Assembly (NCBI GenBank): GCA_024277955.1 | Contig: JAJRUE010000340.1 | Coordinates: 1 to 7,912 of the forward strand | Reading direction: 5' to 3' | DNA: 7,912 nt | Source of the DNA: Alphaproteobacteria bacterium | GTDB lineage: Bacteria > Pseudomonadota > Alphaproteobacteria > Rhodobacterales > Rhodobacteraceae | In this document: piece by piece, positions 5,387 through 7,912 of the stretch | Layout of the letters: each line of letters begins with the position of its first letter | Position numbering within the stretch: position 1 is the first letter of the stretch | The notes under the pieces: generated by a model | Databases searched by the model: none | Seen by the model: the letters and a program-made list of their open reading frames with translations, nothing else | What the model was told of the DNA's origin: nothing | Program-made: the position numbers and the translations under genes

Positions 5387-6226
5387 TCAGTGTTTGCCCG
5401 GCAGCCGTTTGCGCCCGCTTTCCGGCAGGTATTCCACCGAGGGCGATCGCTGCGTGGCCTGGGCATAAAGCGTCATCATGTCGAGCACCTCGGCGGGCAT
5501 TTCGGTTTTCACCGGCAGCCCCATGTCCTGCGCTTCATCGGCGAAGATCGGGTAGTCGTGGGTCCAGCGGCCTTCCGACAGCGCCCGCGCCACGTCCTGG
5601 GCCTTGTCGTCGGGCAGGGTGCCCTTGAGCAGCAGCGCCGCGGCGCGCTGCACCTGGGCAATCGCCTTTTCGCCCATGTCGGCGTTGATCAGCGTCTGGT
5701 CGTCGATATCCTTGATCGGCTTGTCCTTGAGCACCTTGACCAGCGAGGCCGCCGGCTGGTTGCCCAGCTGCGGGTCCACCGGGCCAAGGGTGGCGTGCGG
5801 GCTCATCCGGATCTCGTCGGCGGCGAGCGCGATCAGGGTGCCGCCGGACATGGCGAAATGCGGCACGAAAACCGTGACCTTGCCGGGATGCGCCTTGACC
5901 GCGCGGGCGATCTGGGTGGCGGCGATCACCATGCCGCCGGGGGTGTGCAGGATGATGTCCAGGGGGCGATCGTCTTCGGTGCTGTGGACTGCGCGCAGCA
6001 CCGCTTCGCTGTCGTTGATGTCGATGTAGCGCATCAGCGGGAAGCCAAGAAAGCTCATGGTTTCCTGGCGGTGCACCAGCAGGATCACCCGTGATCCGCG
6101 CCGTTTTTCCATCTGCCGGATCTGACGCTTGCGCAGGTTTTCCAGCATCCGGCGCTGAAGCATCGGTTGCAGCGCCGACAGAATGAAGAACAGCCAGATC
6201 AGGCTGCCGATATTGATCTGATCCAT
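5387..6226 (-). CDS. Membrane-anchored ClpP-fold serine protease (SDH_sah family)
   Basis: A 279-residue protein of the SDH_sah (serine dehydrogenase proteinase) family in the ClpP/crotonase-like fold. Residues about 6-22 form one hydrophobic segment, followed by a basic helix (R-R-M-L-E-N-L-R-K-R-Q-I-R-Q-M-E-K-R-R). It is therefore probably a membrane-tethered enzyme, most likely facing the cytoplasm by the positive-inside rule. The protease core has H-T-P-G-G (94-98), matching the oxyanion-hole region; A-M-S-G-G-T with S127 as the likely nucleophile; the A-A-D-E-I helix; and A-T-L-G-P-V-D-P-Q-L-G (145-155), characteristic of this family. The natural substrate is unknown. The start at 6226 is supported by GGGGGA nine bases upstream. 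It lies 83 bp after the EamA gene on the same strand and may be co-transcribed with it. The family call is firm; the physiological role is not. Confidence 0.85.
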   Translation of the reverse strand: MDQINIGSLIWLFFILSALQPMLQRRMLENLRKRQIRQMEKRRGSRVILLVHRQETMSFLGFPLMRYIDINDSEAVLRAVHSTEDDRPLDIILHTPGGMVIAATQIARAVKAHPGKVTVFVPHFAMSGGTLIALAADEIRMSPHATLGPVDPQLGNQPAASLVKVLKDKPIKDIDDQTLINADMGEKAIAQVQRAAALLLKGTLPDDKAQDVARALSEGRWTHDYPIFADEAQDMGLPVKTEMPAEVLDMMTLYAQATQRSPSVEYLPESGRKRLPGKH

Positions 6227-6271
6227 TGTCCGTGTCCCCCGTCCGTCCGGTTTCGCCCTTCAGTTAGGCAT

Positions 6272-6321
6272 GCGCGGGCCGATTTGAACAGGGCAAAGGG
6301 GAAAAACCGTCAGGCCCGCGC
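6272..6321 (-). other. Inverted repeat around the end of the EamA gene
   Basis: A perfect 9-bp inverted repeat pairs 6272-6280 with 6313-6321, with a 32-base loop. The right arm lies in the last codons of the EamA gene. On the minus strand the loop carries T-T-T-T-T just after the stop codon. The T run lies inside the loop, not after the stem, so this is not a standard terminator. It may be a partial barrier between the EamA and protease genes, or chance. Confidence 0.2.
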
Positions 6322-7212
6322 CCGCCCCGCGATCTGGCTGAGCGCGACCCCGCCCAGGATCAGCGCCAGCGCCAGGATGATGCGCGCCGGCAGGGCTTCG
6401 TCCAGGAATACCGCGCCAAAGACCACCGCCCAGACCGGCACCTGGTAGTTGGCCAGCGACAGGAACGAAGGCCCGGCGCTGCGCACCACCGCGACGATCA
6501 GCATGTTGGCCGCCGCCGTCGGCACCGCGCCAAGATAGATCACCGCCAGCACCGAGCCGAGCGGCGGTGCGGCGGGAAGGCCCTCGACCAGTAGCGCCAC
6601 CGGCACGATCATCCCGGCCCCCAGCAGGGTCGAGGCCGCGGCAAAGGCGATCGGGTCGACCCGCGGCGCCAGGCGCGTGACGATCGAGCCGATGGCGTAG
6701 CACATCGCCGCCCCAAGGCAGGCCAGGCGCGCCAGCGGCTCAAGCGTGGTGCCCAGGCTGTCGAAAGCGTCCAGGCCGATCAGCACCACCGCGCCCGCGA
6801 ACCCGATCAGGAAGCCTGCGCCGCGCGCCGCGGTCAGCCGTTCGCCGGGCACCAGCATATGCGCCAGCGGCAGCACCAGAAGCGGCACCGTCGCCATCGT
6901 CACCCCGGCAAAACCCGACGCGACATAGGCCTGCCCCCAGGACAGCAGGAAAAACGGCAACGCCATGGAAAACAGGCCGAAACCCAGCGCCGACAGCCAG
7001 ACCAGCCGCCCGTGGCGCCCCGCGACCGGCGGCAGGTTCGAGCCGCGCAGCCGCGCCAGGCCCACCAGCAGCACCGCCGCCAGCGCCAGCCGCGTCGCTG
7101 CCACGCTGAGCGGGCCGAACCCCTCGATGGCGATCGACACCATCATGAAGGACGACCCCCAGAACATCGCCAGCACGCTGATGCGCAGCCAGTTTTTCAG
7201 CCCGTGATCCAT
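6310..7212 (-). CDS. EamA/DMT-family inner-membrane transporter
   Basis: A 300-residue membrane protein of the drug/metabolite transporter superfamily with two EamA repeats. There are about ten hydrophobic segments. The first begins near residue 8 with V-L-A-M-F-W-G-S-S-F, and the W-G-S-S-F motif is typical of the first EamA helix. The first repeat covers about residues 10-146. The second covers about 155-295, including A-M-C-Y-A-I-G-S-I and, near the end, L-A-N-Y-Q-V-P-V-W-A-V-V-F-G-A-V-F-L-D-E, the usual signature of the penultimate helices. The substrate cannot be read from sequence; relatives export amino acids or other metabolites. The ATG at 7212 is preceded only by a weak GAAAGATGG site. 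The gene starts 17 bases past the T tract of the ilvC terminator, so its promoter must overlap that terminator or the end of ilvC, or it is fed by read-through. Confidence 0.92.
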   Translation of the reverse strand: MDHGLKNWLRISVLAMFWGSSFMMVSIAIEGFGPLSVAATRLALAAVLLVGLARLRGSNLPPVAGRHGRLVWLSALGFGLFSMALPFFLLSWGQAYVASGFAGVTMATVPLLVLPLAHMLVPGERLTAARGAGFLIGFAGAVVLIGLDAFDSLGTTLEPLARLACLGAAMCYAIGSIVTRLAPRVDPIAFAAASTLLGAGMIVPVALLVEGLPAAPPLGSVLAVIYLGAVPTAAANMLIVAVVRSAGPSFLSLANYQVPVWAVVFGAVFLDEALPARIILALALILGGVALSQIAGRARA

Positions 7213-7229
7213 GCCATCTTTCGCTGTTC

Positions 7230-7264
7230 GAAAAAGAAGGCGCCCCGAGGGTATCGGGGCGCCT
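7230..7264 (-). terminator. Intrinsic terminator of ilvC
   Basis: On the minus strand an 11-bp perfect stem (7254-7264 with 7238-7248, 5-base loop) is followed by TCTTTTTC at 7230-7237. It lies 21 bases after the ilvC stop codon. This is the clearest factor-independent terminator in the window. Confidence 0.92.
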
Positions 7265-7285
7265 CGTCAGGGGGTGACCCTAATG

Positions 7286-7912
7286 TCAGTTCTTGTCGTG
7301 GTCCACCAGCTTGCCGGCGGAAATCCACGGCATCATGTCACGCAGCTTCTTGCCGACTTCCTCGATCTGATGCGCGTCGTTGCGCCGGCGCGTGCCCTTG
7401 AAGAACGGCTGGCCGACGCTGTTTTCCAGCATGAAGTCGCGCACGAAAGCCCCCGACTGGATGTCGTCCAGCACCGCCTTCATCCGCGCCTTGGTTTCCT
7501 CATACGGCAGGATGCGCGGCCCCGAGACATATTCGCCGTATTCGGCGGTGTTCGAGATCGAATAGTTCATATTGGCGATGCCGCCTTCGTAGATCAGATC
7601 GACGATCAGCTTGACCTCGTGCAGGCACTCGAAATAGGCCATTTCCGGCGCGTAGCCCGCTTCGACCAGGGTTTCGAACCCCATGCGGATCAGTTCCACA
7701 AGCCCGCCGCACAGCACCGACTGTTCGCCGAAAAGGTCGGTTTCGCATTCTTCCTTGAAGGTGGTCTCGATGATCCCCGACCGGCCGCCGCCGATGGCCG
7801 AACAGTAGGACAGGGCAAGCTCCAGCGCCTTGCCGCTGGCGTCGCGGTCGACGGCCACCAGGCAGGGCACGCCGCCGCCCTTGACATATTCGCCGCGCAC
7901 CGTGTGGCCGGG
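7286..7912 (-). CDS. ilvC: Ketol-acid reductoisomerase, C-terminal part (5' end outside window)
   Basis: This is the last 208 codons of class I ketol-acid reductoisomerase, the NADPH- and Mg-dependent second common step of valine, leucine and isoleucine synthesis. The frame is open to the window edge and reads P-G-H-T-V-R-G-E-Y there, so the GTG at 7898-7900 is an internal Val, not a start. The N-terminal Rossmann domain is missing. The helical C-terminal domain shows I-I-E-T-T-F-K-E-E-C-E-T-D-L-F-G-E-Q with metal-binding Asp and Glu residues, then A-Y-F-E-C-L-H-E-V-K-L-I-V-D-L, Y-S-I-S-N-T-A-E-Y-G and E-E-V-G-K-K-L-R-D-M-M-P-W-I. The protein ends about 15 residues after M-M-P-W, as in other short class I enzymes. 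A strong terminator follows. Confidence 0.97.
   Translation of the reverse strand, partial: PGHTVRGEYVKGGGVPCLVAVDRDASGKALELALSYCSAIGGGRSGIIETTFKEECETDLFGEQSVLCGGLVELIRMGFETLVEAGYAPEMAYFECLHEVKLIVDLIYEGGIANMNYSISNTAEYGEYVSGPRILPYEETKARMKAVLDDIQSGAFVRDFMLENSVGQPFFKGTRRRNDAHQIEEVGKKLRDMMPWISAGKLVDHDKN

Noticed and set aside
5200..5466. Short minus-strand open frame across the intergenic region
   Set aside because: It overlaps the end of the protease gene, crosses the repeats and hairpin, lacks a ribosome site and has no recognisable product. A similar plus-strand frame at 5023-5205 was rejected for the same reasons.
6227..6309. Possible promoter for the protease gene on the minus strand
   Set aside because: A TTCAAA and a TAACTG hexamer are spaced 16 bases apart, but the -10 matches only two of six consensus positions.

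Overview
The window looks like ordinary chromosome from a high-GC alphaproteobacterium, most likely Rhodobacterales (Rhodobacteraceae/Roseobacter group). The reasons are the strong preference for G or C in third codon positions, the gene order folB - folP - glmM, the long N-terminal extension on FolP, and a FolB-type protein with an extra C-terminal part. The lineage call rests on remembered family features and not on a database search. I see no CRISPR array, insertion sequence, phage gene, tRNA or rRNA.

Layout. The left half reads on the + strand: the 3' end of pyruvate phosphate dikinase (2-526, cut by the window edge); a secreted SleB-type cell wall hydrolase (746-1441); and a folate/cell-wall operon of folB (1628-2044), an in-frame continuation of folB beyond a TAA stop (2045-2551), folP (2591-3619) and glmM (3612-4955). 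The right part reads on the - strand: the 3' part of ketol-acid reductoisomerase ilvC (7286-7912, cut by the window edge), a clear intrinsic terminator (7230-7264), an EamA-type transporter (6310-7212) and a membrane-anchored ClpP-fold serine protease of the SDH_sah family (5387-6226). The two blocks converge on a 431-bp non-coding stretch (4956-5386) rich in small hairpins and imperfect repeats.

How the genes work together. FolB and FolP are two steps of dihydropteroate synthesis. GlmM makes glucosamine-1-phosphate for UDP-GlcNAc, the peptidoglycan and LPS precursor. folP and glmM overlap by 8 bp, so they are probably co-translated. The upstream hydrolase also acts on the cell wall, but a 186-bp gap makes it a separate unit or a loosely linked one. 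PpdK (pyruvate/PEP interconversion) and IlvC (branched-chain amino acids) are housekeeping enzymes.

The most notable point is in folB. The open frame continues directly past the TAA at 2042-2044 for 168 more sense codons with normal codon bias and no good start of its own. This fits a roughly 307-residue two-part FolB that has been split by a nonsense change, or by a base error. The second is the repeat-rich convergent intergenic region. I found nothing that amounts to a complete undescribed system.
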